Counted from the stretch's first letter, positions 1 through 11,969 are shown. The stretch: 64,000 nt of DNA from Andrena cerasifolii (GCF_050908995.1 NC_135121.1:19034001-19098000); one strand, 5' to 3'. Translations and numbers: made by a program. Notes: generated by a model from the sequence alone, not told the origin.

Positions 1-2253
1 ATTGCTATGTAATTTTCAATTCCAAAGAACTAACGTCAACTAAAGTCAACTAACCCCACAGCTGGAGTTTGTTGACTTATTCGTCCGACTACTCTAAATA
101 TAATAAAAACTAGAACCTAGACTCAATTAAAATTTCAATTGAAAATTCTAAACTTTTGGTATGCAACATGTCAAGAAAATACCAATGGTCCGTGTATAAA
201 AATTAGAATTGTTAAACATTAGTCAACCAGCCCCGGTCACCCTAGTCACCACTTTGGCGGAGAATGTGTAATCACGTAATAACAATTCCTTTAATTATTT
301 CCTATGAGCTCTCTTGTCCATTCTCAGGCTCGAAAGAAAGAAAGATCCACCCCAGAGATCCGTTTGCGCTTGCTGTAAATACTCGCCCGCGACTCATCCC
401 TCTTCCCACCGTCTTAGCAAGAAGGGACATAAACCCCGGCATAAAGAACGACGCCCGCTTACATCGTTCTTAATACATATCCATAACGTACAACTCGCGT
501 TACGCTCCCGCCCTCGTAGACAGAGTCGAGGGGACTTTCTTCACAGCCGTTGGAAAAGCAGGTTGAGAGAGCTCGAGAAGAGCCCGGCGTCCTGCACGGG
601 GCCGAAAAAGAGGGTAGAGCTGTCTGAGAGACAGTGGGACTCGAGAGGGATGAGCAGGGATAAATAAAAACAGGGGAAATATAAAGGACAAGAACGGATT
701 GTAGAAGCTGAGGGCGCGGAGGGGCGAAGGAGGGGTCAAAGGCCGAGGGGGCACAGAGGACTGAAGGCTAACGGGGTCAGAAAGGCGGACGAGTGAAGGG
801 TGAGCGTGGAAAGGAAGCTGGAGAAATTCGGAGACGCGTGGCACTGCAACAGAGGAATTTGGAGGGATGAGGAATAAGGGAGAAGGGGTGGAGGTGAGGG
901 GAAAATTGAATAGGAAGGACAGAGAGAGCCAGGGGAAAAATTGGGAAAGCCGAAAAGGGGGTGAACAGAAGGAGGCGAGAAAATGGAAGCTCGCGGAGAT
1001 CAAGAGGAGAAGTATCAAAGACAGAAAGGCAGCGAAAGTATCAGGAGCCGGTGAAAAGGTAGAGCGCCAGGTTCGAAAGAGCCTGGCAAGGCGTAACAGC
1101 CGAAATCAGAGAAACTTAAAAGGGTGCAGGGACTAAAGAAGACAGGGAAAATAATACCACAGGAAACCCAGGAAAAGTACAAATACACGCGGGCGAACTA
1201 AAAACGCGCGGAAGGGTGGAAAGCAACAGGGAAGCTGTCCGAAGGTAGACCACCGAAACCTCCACGGAGTCAAAGAGTAAATTAGGTAAAAAGTAAACAG
1301 GAACACCCTCAGATGTGCAAAGACCTAGCAGAATAACGCGGCGCAAAGACAGAGGGGACAAAGAGCATGGAGGAAGTCTGCAGAGAGGACGATGGGGACA
1401 GGAACTAGGGAGCAGAGGGGGAGAGAATGGGTGGAGAGGAAAATAAATTGCGTCCAGCATCTGGTGATAACTGGAAAAGTTATCACACGTGCCGCCTCCG
1501 TTCTCGGTGCCACGTATCCACCGAATCCTTCAGTTTTCTCCAACTTTTCCACTGTCCTTCCGGTTGACACCGGTCATAGAGGCGCGGGGGGGTGGCCCGA
1601 GTGTCGGACAAATCTCCGCCCAGGTTGGGAATCCTTCGGGCGGACGGGGGAAAAACTGCCGGCACGGACAAGCCCTGCTCGTGATTTCACGAAGAGGATT
1701 CACTTTGGAGGGATGTATTTCGTGAAATACGTACTCCCGGTCCACCTGGACTGCGGCTTCCGCGATCGAAACTGGTGATTAGGGAAACGATTCGAATCCT
1801 TCTCCCTTTTTCGCCACCTTTCTTCTCGCCCGCCATCGTCCCTTCGCTCTTCCTCCTCTTTTTACGCTCTGGATGAAAGTATTAACGCGCAGGTATCGAA
1901 GATGGGCGAACTACCCCTGCTGCGACGGAGAGTCTATTCTTCGGGTGGGTAGGTGTTTTTCAGGGGTGGGTTGCCCGAAGTTGCTCGTATCGAGAGGGAT
2001 GATTTATGAATTCGGCTCTTCCGCGGGGAGTGTATCGGTTTTTTGCGGGGGGGTGTTAGGCGTGTAAGCAGTGTTGCGAAGATGAATGAAAGTTGGGGGA
2101 AAGTTTGAGGCAGCTGCGGTAATGGATAAACGATGGTGTAATGAATCGAGTACCCCGCACGTTCTCTTTCCGCTCCGACGGTCCTTTCAGTTCTGTATTT
2201 TCATAGTCTAATTTGAATCTGGGTTTACTGTCGCAGCATTACGGTGACCGTAT
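1..2253. other. Gene-free DNA with purine-rich block
   Basis: No recognisable gene. From about 560 to 1440 the + strand is strongly purine-biased (runs of GAGG, AAGG and GGGGA types), so long open frames on the minus strand are only Ser/Pro/Leu/Phe-rich low-complexity text. Flanking parts are mixed in composition. A direct GTCAACTAA repeat lies near position 33-52. There are no terminal repeats or RNA genes that I can see. Confidence 0.6.
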
Positions 2254-2277
2254 GATTCTTTTCTGTTTCAGGTAAGT
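2254..2277 (+). promoter_or_regulatory. Candidate recursive splice site (ratchet point)
   Basis: A pyrimidine-rich tract ending in TTTCTGTTTCAG (G at 2271) is joined without a gap to GTAAGT (2272-2277). A 3' splice site fused to a consensus 5' splice site is the known form of a zero-nucleotide exon, used for stepwise removal of very long introns in insects. A possible branch site, TCTAATT, lies about 60 nt upstream near 2207-2213, farther than usual. The motif implies a + strand host transcript. No exon of that transcript was recognised in the window, so the call rests on the sequence match alone. Confidence 0.45.
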
Positions 2278-2315
2278 GTGTGACGTACCAGGCACCTTTC
2301 TCCATCCGCGGCACC
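2272..2315 (+). other. Candidate recursive-splice exon (44 nt)
   Basis: Between the ratchet junction and a second good 5' splice site (ACC|GTAAGT at 2316-2321) lie 44 nt. Recursive sites in other animals are often defined first as such an RS-exon, which is then removed by use of the upstream reconstituted GTAAGT. This is inference from spacing and motifs only. The 44 nt could equally be a cryptic exon or chance. Confidence 0.3.
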
Positions 2316-3380
2316 GTAAGTCACGCCGAAACGACTTCTTCGAAATTATTAGGGATTCGTCCGCCAGGGGACACGACAACGCCATTTCTCTTTGAAACTT
2401 TCGGGCCATTGTTATTTCGAAGTTGCCAAAGTACAAAGCGCAAAGTTCCAAATGAAAAGATACACGATATCACCGGCAGCGTCAAAGTGACGCAGAGGCG
2501 CGTCTAAAAATTACATCTGGGCCGCGTCCAGCGTCCGAAACAATCAAAAGCGTCGGTCCCTTAACAACACCACTCCCTTCAAAGTGTTCGCGCACGAAAG
2601 TTTCAAATATCCTCACGTTACTCCATCGCGAATCACCATACCCACGTTTCCCATTAAAAGCACCCCAGGATCTCCATACTAAAAGCCGCACAGAAAATTA
2701 CAATCCGCGCCGTTAAAAGCGAAAAATCTTCTCGCGCGCCGCAAAACCACCAGCGACTTCCATTAAAAATCGCAATTTCCATTCTGGTTACTGGAAGAAA
2801 TTACGTCCACTTCGGTTTGACGGTCGAAGGTCGCAGTTCGTTCTGCAAAGGTGCAAGGTTTCCCTCTTGTTGAATTTCGCGCGGTTTTTCGCGAACGAAT
2901 CTCAGAGATCGCGCGGCAGCCGTGTCGATTTTAAACGTATCCAGGCGCAGATACCTCGGACAGGTCTAATAAAAGTCGCCGACAATACGGTAGCCCAGAG
3001 GCGCGCCCGTAAATTCGGCGCTCGTAAAATAATCATTGATATCCGATGTCGGACCGATTGTCCCTTCGCCTCTTTTACGACCAGATTATGTTCGGATCAA
3101 GTCGGGCCTTTACGCTTGTCGAACACCACCCCCGTCAGGGCGGTCAACAGAGATTTGTCCGAGTCTGTCGACCCCTCCTGCTCTTATGATTAATGCCCGC
3201 CAGACGGCCAGGAGGAAAGGATAAGACCTTACGAGACCTTGCGGCACGAGCACCGATATTATCGTCGATTAATGCGATCTCTCGCGCGAGAAGTTCGCTC
3301 ACCAGGCAAAGACACAACGAGGAGACGTATTTTGGTGGCTGAGTGGATAAATGGGGGTGTTCTCTGGGGTTAAGTGGTGT
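2316..3380. other. Gene-free unique DNA
   Basis: Mixed-composition DNA with many TTAAAA and CGCG words. I see no coding signal, RNA gene, terminal repeat or tandem repeat. Confidence 0.5.
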
Positions 3381-3482
3381 TATAAATTCCAGCGAGTGTT
3401 TGAGAGATCCTTAATTGAAAGGGAAGGGTACTTAGCAATGATGAAGTTCAGAGATACTACTTTCAAGGTTTTTTACTGCCAA

Positions 3483-3485
<3 letters not shown>

Positions 3486-3525
<40 letters not shown>

Positions 3526-3527
3526 TA

Positions 3528-3563
<36 letters not shown>

Positions 3564-3651
3564 CAATAATAATTATTATAATAATAATTATTAATAATTA
3601 TAAATATTATTATAATAATTATTATTGTTATTATTATTATTATTATTTATT
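3486..3651. repeat. (AAT)n / (ATT)n microsatellite
   Basis: A run of AAT triplets passes into a mirrored ATT tract, so the strand can fold on itself. It begins exactly where copy 1 of the 227-bp repeat reads CCAATGAAT, suggesting that the array grew from that word. Confidence 0.95.
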
Positions 3652-3690
3652 GCACAGTACACTTTACAAAATAAAACATATAAGAAAACC

Positions 3691-4004
3691 AGAAAGAGAA
3701 AGAAGAAAAAGAAAAAGAAAAAGAAAAAGAAAAAGAAAAAGAAAAAGAAAAAGAAAAAGAAAAAGAAAAAGAAAAAGAAAAAGAAAAAGAAAAAGAAAAA
3801 GGAAAAGAAAAAGAAAAAGAAAAAGAAAAAGAAAAAGAAAAAGAAAAAGAAAAAGAAAAAGAAAAAGAAAAAGAAAAAGAAAAAGAAAAAGAAAAAGAAA
3901 AAGAAAAAGAAAAAGAAAAAGAAAAAGAAAAAGAAAAAGAAAAAGAAAAAGAAAAAGAAAAAGAAAAAGAAAAAGAAAAAGAAAAAGAAAAAGAAAAAGA
4001 AAAG
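3691..4004 (+). repeat. (GAAAAA)n microsatellite, about 50 units
   Basis: An almost uninterrupted hexamer array with one visible interruption (AAAAAGGAAAAG near 3801). All-purine on the + strand, so able in principle to form triplex DNA. The Lys/Arg-rich and Phe/Ser-rich frames over it are artefacts of the repeat. Confidence 0.97.
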
Positions 4005-5910
4005 TTAAACTTGTATAGCACCTATAACAGTAGAGGAGTGCAAAAAGCGAGGTACAGCCGTCAGTTGTTGTTAACCTTACCATTTAAAGCTACATGAAAC
4101 TAACACTAATAGTGTATACGAAAAGTAAATGTAGATAGCTAAATAATGTAATCAACAGTAACGAACTATCGTCATATGTGCGAAGTTGAAGAATAACAAG
4201 AGTATGAATATATAGAAATTTGATTTTCTTTCTTCCCATGAATTTGCAATTTATTGAAAGCTTCGACATCTACACTTCTTCTTCCGAAATCAAAGGGAGG
4301 AGAAAATGCAGTTTTCAAATGGCATAAATTGGAGTGAGTGTTTGAAAGATTCTTAATTGAAAGGGAAGGGTACTTAGCAATGTTGAAGTTTAGGAATACT
4401 ACTTTCAAGGTTTTTTACTGCCAATGAATGACGAAGATGTAGAAATTTTATTGACTTTCTTCTCATAAATATGCAATTTATAGGAGGCTTCGACATCTAC
4501 ACTTCCTCTTGCGAAATCAATGGGAGGGGAAAATGCAGTTTTTAAATTGCATAAATTGGAGAGAGTGTTCGAAAGATTCTTAATTGAAAGGGAAGGGTAC
4601 TTAGCAATGGCGAAGTTTAGGAATACTACTTTCAAGGTTTTTTACCGCCAATGAGTGACGAAGATGTAGAAATTTTATTGACTTTTTCCCCGTGGATTTG
4701 CATTTGCTGGAGGCTTCGACATCTACGCTGCTTCTTGAGAAATCAGAGGGGAAAATGGAGTTTTTTAAACCGTCCGAGTCGCGTCCTCTTGATTTTCCGC
4801 CCGATTCCGTTCGTCCCCATTGCTACCGGATATCGGCGTTCGACACTCGGAAATCGGAGATATTCATATTGGCCTTTGAACTTTATTCGTCGCGGAAGCA
4901 TCGGTAGCGTGAGGCGTTCTTCATAAATCCACGGGGCACAGAGCGGTCGTAAAGGTCGTCGGGGCAAACAGTGAAATTCTTACGGAGCAATCGCGGACCA
5001 AGTCGTTCGCTTATTTCACCCTGCCACCACCCGTGTTTTACACGCCACGTAACTCCCCCTGGAAGAAGCCTGCTCCCATGTAATCGCTCGTTTTCGCGTC
5101 GTATCCGCGGAATTTGATGCATAACACTTGTGTGTCTGCCTGAGCGGAACGAAAGTGGTGTAATAGCGATCCGAAAGTTACTATCGCCGGGATCTGCGAG
5201 CTGAATCTGGTCGTAAGACGAGGGAACCCGCCATCAATTCGTTGCCGTTTCAGCGGTCTGAGAAAACGGGGGCGAAAAATTCGACGAACTTCTGGCAAGT
5301 ATTAACTTTCCATCGGGCGCACGCGAGTGCCTCGCAAAACAGGGATTTCGGCATTAATCCACACTTTATCTCACATCGTAGCAAAAGTTTTTACGTCTCG
5401 AATTGCATGCAGTCGGACTTCAGAGGCACTTTGTCTCGAGACAGTCGTGTAATCTGAGCTTACAGTTCTTCTTACAGATCTTACAGTTCGAGAATTTTCG
5501 TAGCCTTCAGTGCGCTTCCAATGGAATATCGAGAATGTAGGTAGACGTTCCCTATTGACGAGCCACTTCCTGGTACCAGAAGTTCCCGGGAGGAGGAGGA
5601 GGGGGATGAAATGTACACTGTGATTCACACAGAGGTTCTACAAAAGTCAGTCAGTTCCCGAGTTCCTGGAAATTGTGTTGTACAAGCGTGACACGCGGAA
5701 GGAAAGCGGTGCGGAGGAAAGGTACAGCGATTGGTTTCCAAACTAGCCATGTAAGTGTCATAATTCCGCGTGGAAATGGGGGAGGGGTAGCAGGTCGTTG
5801 CAGATTTATCGACTTAATTTTTCCGCCCCGAGATTCCAGCCGTCGACGACCATCGGCAAACTTTTCGTTTAAGGGGTAAAGGTTCCGTTCAAGGGTGGCG
5901 CGTGGCAACC

Positions 5911-5926
5911 GGGGGGGGGGGGGGGG
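5911..5926 (+). repeat. Poly-G run of 16
   Basis: Sixteen consecutive G residues. Similar long G or C runs recur across the window and are described in the findings. Confidence 0.95.
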
Positions 5927-6901
5927 TGAATCAATGGTCTCAAAAAGGAGCACGAGGTGGCCCTGCCGGTGCCCGAGTCTCTAGGCACGGATTGACGTAC
6001 AGTATGGCCTCGCCTCCCCGTGAAAATTGTGTGGCCGTGTGTTTTAAACGGTCCAAGGAGCTCCGTTTCTGTCCGAACGTTCTGGAACGAAGAGTACTCG
6101 CCAGGCGGGGGGAGAAACGGTGTCGAAATTGCGAGGGTGCACAGCAGGAAAGAAACGAGTTATTCCGTTAAAAATGGAGAGAAAACGGAGGAATGGAAGG
6201 TAGCGAGGCGGTTGGCGAAGAAGAAATACGTTCAGGAAGCGAGTAGCTACATAATAGAGGAAAGTAAGGGACTGTCCATGCAGATGAGCTAGAGGAAGAG
6301 GCTGCAAAAACGTTAAAATTAAATTCCAAGAACGAAATTACACTGCGACGACTTGGTAACAGGAAAATTCTACGAGCCAGCGGCTCTTGGAATATAAATC
6401 GAGTAACTGCGCCGAGAATAAACACTCCCCGGGAGAGAAAAAAAGGAGACAGGGGGTGCGCCGCGGCAAGAGAATCATCCCCGTAAATAGAAAGAGAATC
6501 TTCCAAAGGATGAACCCGCGGAGACCCATGCAAGCGTCGCGGAGAAACCACGGGGTAGAGAAGCGGCGGCGTGCAGGGGAAGTGGAGAGCCGCTCAGGGT
6601 GTAGAGAACACACTCCAGCAAGACTAGGGCAGGGGGATGTTTATGGGGAAGCGCAGTGCAGGCATCGCCTGAGGCGCCAGTGCGGAGGAGGCGAGACGGC
6701 GCCGTAATTGATGGTGGCCAAGTATCAATGGGGGTCGATTCGTAAAGAACAGGAGTTTTTCGCAACTGACGCACACGGGAAGGTCCATTGACTCCTTTCA
6801 GACGGCCTGCCACGCCATTTCCATCCTCCATCGCCGCGTCTCCCGCGAAGGACCTTCCGTAAGAAACCTCTCAAGATTATGGGGACTCTTTTTCCTTTTT
6901 T

Positions 6902-6908
<7 letters not shown>

Positions 6909-6965
<57 letters not shown>
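6909..6965 (+). repeat. (CT)n microsatellite
   Basis: About 28 CT dinucleotides without interruption, in an otherwise mixed stretch. Confidence 0.95.
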
Positions 6966-6967
<2 letters not shown>

Positions 6968-9807
6968 ATCCCCCGTTTCTTCCTGTGTGACGCACTCCGC
7001 AGCAGGCTACGAGCATTAACGTTGCCGTCCCCGGTGGTTGGGATTTAGTTTTCACGGTCTCGCCCGGGATAATTCGAGTTGCCCGCGATCGATCGAGGAA
7101 GAAACGTCCCTCCCTTCTTTCTCTGTTCCTCTGTCGAAACTCCGGCCCGTTTTTCCGGTCTTTCGGCGGTCCTCTTTGTTACTCGCCCGGCAAAAAACCT
7201 CTCAGGAGTATGAAACGGAGTTTTTCGCGGTAAGAGGCACGCATTAATTTTACTTTACCCCGCGGTGGGACGGCACCGTCCGCGAACGTCGATGCTGGCG
7301 GGGATTTTTTTACGCCCGGGATTTACGAGCGACAAATTTCGGCTGGGACCCCTCTCCCCGACCATCGTTCCCGCGAGGCTCCTTCCGGGGGCGCACGGGG
7401 GCAGAGGGGTGGTTCGCGCGGGCGGAATTGGGTTAATTCTCAGTCCCATGGTTTATTTCGGAGCATCGGAGGAGATGATTCGCGAGGAACGTGCTCCTCG
7501 CAGTCGACGCGCGAGAAACATTGACCCCGTTGTTTCATTCCCCGGCTTCTCAGATGGCGCAGGATTATCTGCCAAAGACGACTTCTTAGCATCCTACGAC
7601 GCGTGCCAGTTCACAGATCGAAAATTTTGATTCCAACGAGTCCGCGAATTATCTAGGAAATAAATAATCCTTTCATTCGATGCGATCAAAATTTCTGCGT
7701 TTCTTCAAACATCTATTCATACTCTCAAAAATATGCACGATCATTTTGTATGTTGTAACGCACATGTTTCAGTTCCGTTGAATATTTCATTTTCGAATAG
7801 CCTCGCGTTTTAAAATAAAAACACTATTTCGCGTGTTTATGCGCTTAAATAATATTTCCTGATCACCAGTGAAATATGCAAATTTTATGAAAATATACAG
7901 AAGTCGCTGAACTTGGTAAAAAATTAAAAACATTCATCCCGTTCGGGCCCGGTCAAATATTGACCGACTTCAAGCAAGAATTTCTGCCTCCATTTGTCTT
8001 CTTCAGACGCAGTTTTTCCGCGCTAGGTTGTTCGAGTTCCGAAAATTTGATTTTTTCGGCCCACCCTACTCCGTATATTCGAAGGGTCCAAAAAATTGTC
8101 AGCTCTGCTTTCCGCCCTGATTTATACCCCCGTTTTGACTGGCCTCCGAAACGAAGACAAATCGAGCGCCGGGCGGAGGCGAACGAATCGCGAAATACGG
8201 GCGTGGGAGTCGATGCAAAAACCGCGGGAAGGCATAAATCCGTTTAGACTCGTTCAAGCTGCCGCCTCGTTCGCTACAGATTCGTCCAGAGGCCAGTCGT
8301 AAATTTCCATCGAAGGTCGAGGCTGCTGCATGATTCGTAAATCTTTGAAATCACGTGCGACAAAGCGACCCGGAGCGAGGATACGTGACGTCGTTCGGTC
8401 CTCATTGTCAGTGGAAGCTGGCTTTTTACGGTGGCCCGGGCTGCACCTGGTGGATGATTATCCCCGCGGCCAGTTCTCCCATCCGGCCGTAAATAAAACG
8501 AACTTTCCCCGGTTCCCTTATCCTTCCCCTTTGAGCGCGCAAAAGGCCCTCGACTTCTTCTCCGGTCGGCTAGAACGCGAGTTAATTCCCGTTTACAGAG
8601 GCCCCTGTCCTGGATATCGAGTTTCACGATTCGTTAGCGGCATCGAGTTTCTCCGTTGCCCGCGGAGACCGTCGACTTCCGGTCCACCGCAGGCGGCTCC
8701 TTTCCTCCTTGCCTGTCCCTTCTCTCCCGCCGTTCCTTCTTCAACCCCGCGACGAATATCCGCGAAAGCGACCCGGTTCCCTTTGAACGCGTTTCTTTTC
8801 GGTGGAAGGGCACTTAAAACAGAGGAGGGGTAAATTAACTATTTAGGTACTTCTATTATTAGACTATTCTTCAATTATTAACTTCTTTCTGTCATGGTCC
8901 TTCCTAGGTAGCCACTGTCGCTCGTGCTTTGAAAATGTGGTCTGGGTTACAGGGTGTTGTACGTCGCGTCGGAGCTTTTTGTTGTTCGGCTTCGTATTTT
9001 CTTTCCTCGCGATCTATCGATTGACATGTTTCATAGTGGATAAACGTTCGGTCGGCCCGCCGTTCCTAGCCATCTGACGGAAGAAAAACTCTCGCGGAAT
9101 TGAAAGCCCCTAAGTAACTGGAAAACACGGTTTAATTTCGTCTCTCGTGGACTGTTCTGGTCATTAAACGAGGTGATACGCGACGTAGGAGCGCTTTTTG
9201 CGACCGATACACACGGAAAACTCTATTGGCTCTTTTTTGCCCACTTCCTATTCCCCCATCTCCTTATTCCCTTCCACCCTTGTTTTATTACGCCCCCCCC
9301 CACCCCCCGGCCCCGATTTCTGTCCACTCACTCCGCTCTGCATCCTTTTTGCTCACCCCATTTATCTTGCTTACCTGGTTTCTAATTTTCTTGACTCTTC
9401 TGTTCCCTTTTTCTCCGCCGCACCGCTTGTTACGTTGCAATTCTGGCGGGATAAAGGAAGTTTTACAGCAACCGGTCTCCCCGCGGGAGCAGTCCTGTTC
9501 ATTAGCCGCCACGCGTGGTTTGGCTTTATTCTTGATCGAGCCGCGTGACGAAATTCCGTTAGGAAGCCTCGACGACAACGCAGCTTAATACTGGCGGAGT
9601 ATACGAAATGCTTCAGTGGTCTGTGGCGTAACGCAGCTTGGTTTAAGATTGATTCTGCTAGCTAAGATATGTTAGGGGACGTCGCTAGACATTAGTAAAC
9701 ACCCCTTAAACAATTCTCTAACACAATCTTCAACATTTTGCTTCGCCACTCAAGCACGATGGAATTCTCACCGAATCCTACACAAGCAGTTCTCGAGTTC
9801 TACTTCA

Positions 9808-10540
9808 GGGGCTGTTCTGGTCTGGAGCCCATAAAAATAGGTGATCTTTAGTAATTAATTAAAAGAACACTACTACATATAATTTCATGGAACTTTTTGC
9901 ATTGTATTAAGGATGTTTTAAACTATAGAAATATATTTTTTGTTTTGTAATTAATCATTGTAGACGGCACTGGGGAAGTCGTTAAAGTCGAAGCGTCAAA
10001 AAATTCATCCAAAACTTTAGAACCTGTGGCTCCTAAACCATTAGTCTGAAATAAAAAACACAATGCCAGATAATTAAAGGGCATGAAACTCGCTCGTGGG
10101 TTTAGCAGTAAAAATGACAAAAAATAACATTTTTTGAGAAAATAACGACACTTGAAGTTTGAAATCACTTTTTCCCTATATTTTTCGCCACTTCAATGCC
10201 TTTAAAAATTACAAATTTTCATGGTTTTTAATTTTACTGGTGTCTTCGCGAGCCAGAAGTATATTCTTCAAAATAAAAAAAGTTTCAGTCGAATCGGATA
10301 GTAACTTTTCGAGATATAGGTTCCACCGATTTTGAGAACACTGTTTCGAGAAGAACGCGTTTAAAGTTTTACGTGGGCGCCGAGTGGCCGGGTATTGCCC
10401 ATGCATTTGCCGCTACTCAAATGCCTATACTTCGGGAATTTTACGAATTTCAAAAAATCCTTTGAAACACGTGTTCATAAAAGATTGAACATTCGAAAAA
10501 TGAAATAAAACAAAATCGATTTTTAGACCGGAACCTCCCC
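9808..10540. mobile_element. TTAA-type MITE, family A copy 1
   Basis: Non-autonomous element of 733 bp flanked by TTCA at 9804-9807 and 10541-10544. It ends in TTAGACCGGAACCTCCCC and starts with the matching inverted terminus GGGGCTGTTCTGGTCT. It aligns along its length, in reverse orientation, with the element at 34806-35527, sharing for example GACGGCACTGGGGA and TTTCAGTCGAATCGGATA. There is no transposase frame. The four-base TTNA-type flank and GGGG terminus suggest mobilisation by a piggyBac-like transposase (inference). Confidence 0.8.
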
Positions 10541-10544
10541 TTCA

Positions 10545-11202
10545 GGGGGGAACCTAGTGTAATCGGCAGAAATTTAGATTCTTTTTGGGGAATTTTTTGT
10601 AAGGAAACTATGCATGCAATCTTTTTAAAACTTCCAGGCTATAACATTATGTATTTCAAGAAGTAAACAAACATCTTTTGGTATAAAAATAACGCAGTAA
10701 TTCCAAATGGCGCAAGTGGTTCAATTGCGTGCTGTCTAGGGTCCATTGTCGTGATTCGAAACCAAAATACCATATTAGTTTTGTGTTTTTAAGAAAACCA
10801 CACTACGGAAGACCCTCAATTCGCATTCAGAGATATAAAATTAAGATAACGATGAGCGTTCGAAAAATATTTACGTTTTTCACTAAAAAATTTCACGTTA
10901 ATTGTGCAATAAAACTTATTAAATTTAATAATATTATTCCGGATTGAGATACGTCTGTAGCATAATTTTATTAACAATAGACAGCGGACTCTAGACTGCA
11001 CACATATGAAACACTTTGCCGCTTCGAAACAATTGCGCCATATGCAATTACCTCGTTATTTTTAAATAAAAAAATGTTCGTCTTCTTCTTGAAATACATA
11101 ATAATATAGCCTGGAAGTTTTAAAAAGATTGCATGTATAGTTTCCTAACAAAAAATTCTCAAAAGGAACCTTGATTTCTGCCGATTACACCAGGTTCCCC
11201 CC
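10545..11202. mobile_element. TTAA-type foldback MITE, family B
   Basis: Starts immediately after TTCA (10541-10544), shared with the preceding element, and ends before TTAA (11203-11206). Termini read GGGGGGAACCTAGTGTAATC and its inverse. The inverted arms are long, roughly 190 bp, and include CTTCCAGGCTATA with its complement and a GAAATACATAAT-type block. The short central part and the arms give small frames (10729-10947) that are not genes. Confidence 0.82.
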
Positions 11203-11206
11203 TTAA

Positions 11207-11960
11207 GAATTTAGTTAAATTAAACAGCGGAATAAAATGTCCGAGGAGCTTCTTTCCAATTCTGATTCACCGCATCGAATTCGATTATACTGGAGAAATA
11301 GCTGCGAGGACCGTGCAAACAGAAATGTTTATTCCCGTGGCTCCGCGGGGAACCTTAGTAAGTCTGCTTTGAATAATGACCGCGTGATTGGGTGAAGTTT
11401 AGGTATTTGTTTTAAATCGATCGGAGCCGAGGAACTCGGGCAAGTTCCACGGGGAAGACGGAGCACTTTGTGGTCCCGGAGAGTTACCACGTTAGCGCGG
11501 ATGAAGCTCGTAAAGTCGGCCGTCCCTTTGCATAGTTTCGCGAAAAGTGGGGAATGATGAATCGGCTCATCGTGGCCGCTTATGCCTCGCAACGGCGAAA
11601 CGAAATCGTGCTGGAACTCGTTACCAGGCCCGCTCCTTTAATTAAACGTAATTCAATTGGTCAAAGGGCAGCGGAAGAGGTGAAGCTCAATTAATTAACA
11701 GACACTGAGACAATTTTCATCACGTTCGCGGGGAAACGAAGCGTGGCGCGATGATTAACGAGTCCCCAAATGCACAGCGTTCGAATCAGTTCGCGAAGGG
11801 TATGATCGGATTGCTGGCACAATGCGACGCGGTACTCTAAATAGGGAAATTAGGGAATGTAGGAAAACAGTTTTTTATTTAAAGCTTCGTTTTCAGGAAA
11901 CAAGACTTTGAATATTTATTAAGTACTTACGCATACGCTTGGCAGAGTGCAAGAATTAAT
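11207..11960. other. Gene-free unique DNA
   Basis: Contains TTAATTA-rich words and mixed CpG DNA (for example AATTAATTAACAGA near 11690). I see no coding exon, RNA or terminal repeat. Confidence 0.45.
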
Positions 11961-11969
11961 ATAGTGCAA

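Larger units (their letters stand above)
3381..4768. repeat. 227-bp tandem repeat, three copies, first one interrupted
   Basis: The marker AAGGGAAGGG occurs at 3419, 4361 and 4588. The last two are 227 bp apart, and the surrounding sequence (ATAAATT, TTAGCAATG, TTTTTTACTGCCAATGA, CTTCGACATCTAC) aligns throughout. Copy 1 starts near 3381, breaks at about 3487 and resumes near 4206. The intervening roughly 715 bp is microsatellite and derived DNA. Copies 2 and 3 run from about 4321 to 4768. Short frames on the minus strand (such as MKVVFLNF) repeat with the unit and are not genes. Confidence 0.85.
4769..9803. other. Gene-free, CpG-rich unique DNA
   Basis: No gene is supported. Frames such as those at 6387-6707 and 8330-8833 are Arg/Pro/Ser-rich and lack recognisable domains. 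Composition shifts between purine-rich (about 6000-6700) and mixed. Simple repeats inside are listed separately. A POU-type octamer ATGCAAAT is present at 7876-7883. A C-run of 9 lies at about 9293-9301. Confidence 0.5.

Noticed and set aside
3482..4083. Long open frames rich in Lys/Arg, Phe/Ser and Asn/Ile
   Set aside because: They are translations of AAT and GAAAAA microsatellites.
8330..8833. 167-codon open frame on the + strand
   Set aside because: Arg/Pro/Ser-rich, no domain, overlaps a similar frame on the other strand. Expected by chance in CpG-rich DNA.
10729..10947. 72-codon frame as a transposase fragment
   Set aside because: It lies in the AT-rich centre and arm of a foldback MITE and shows no catalytic motif.
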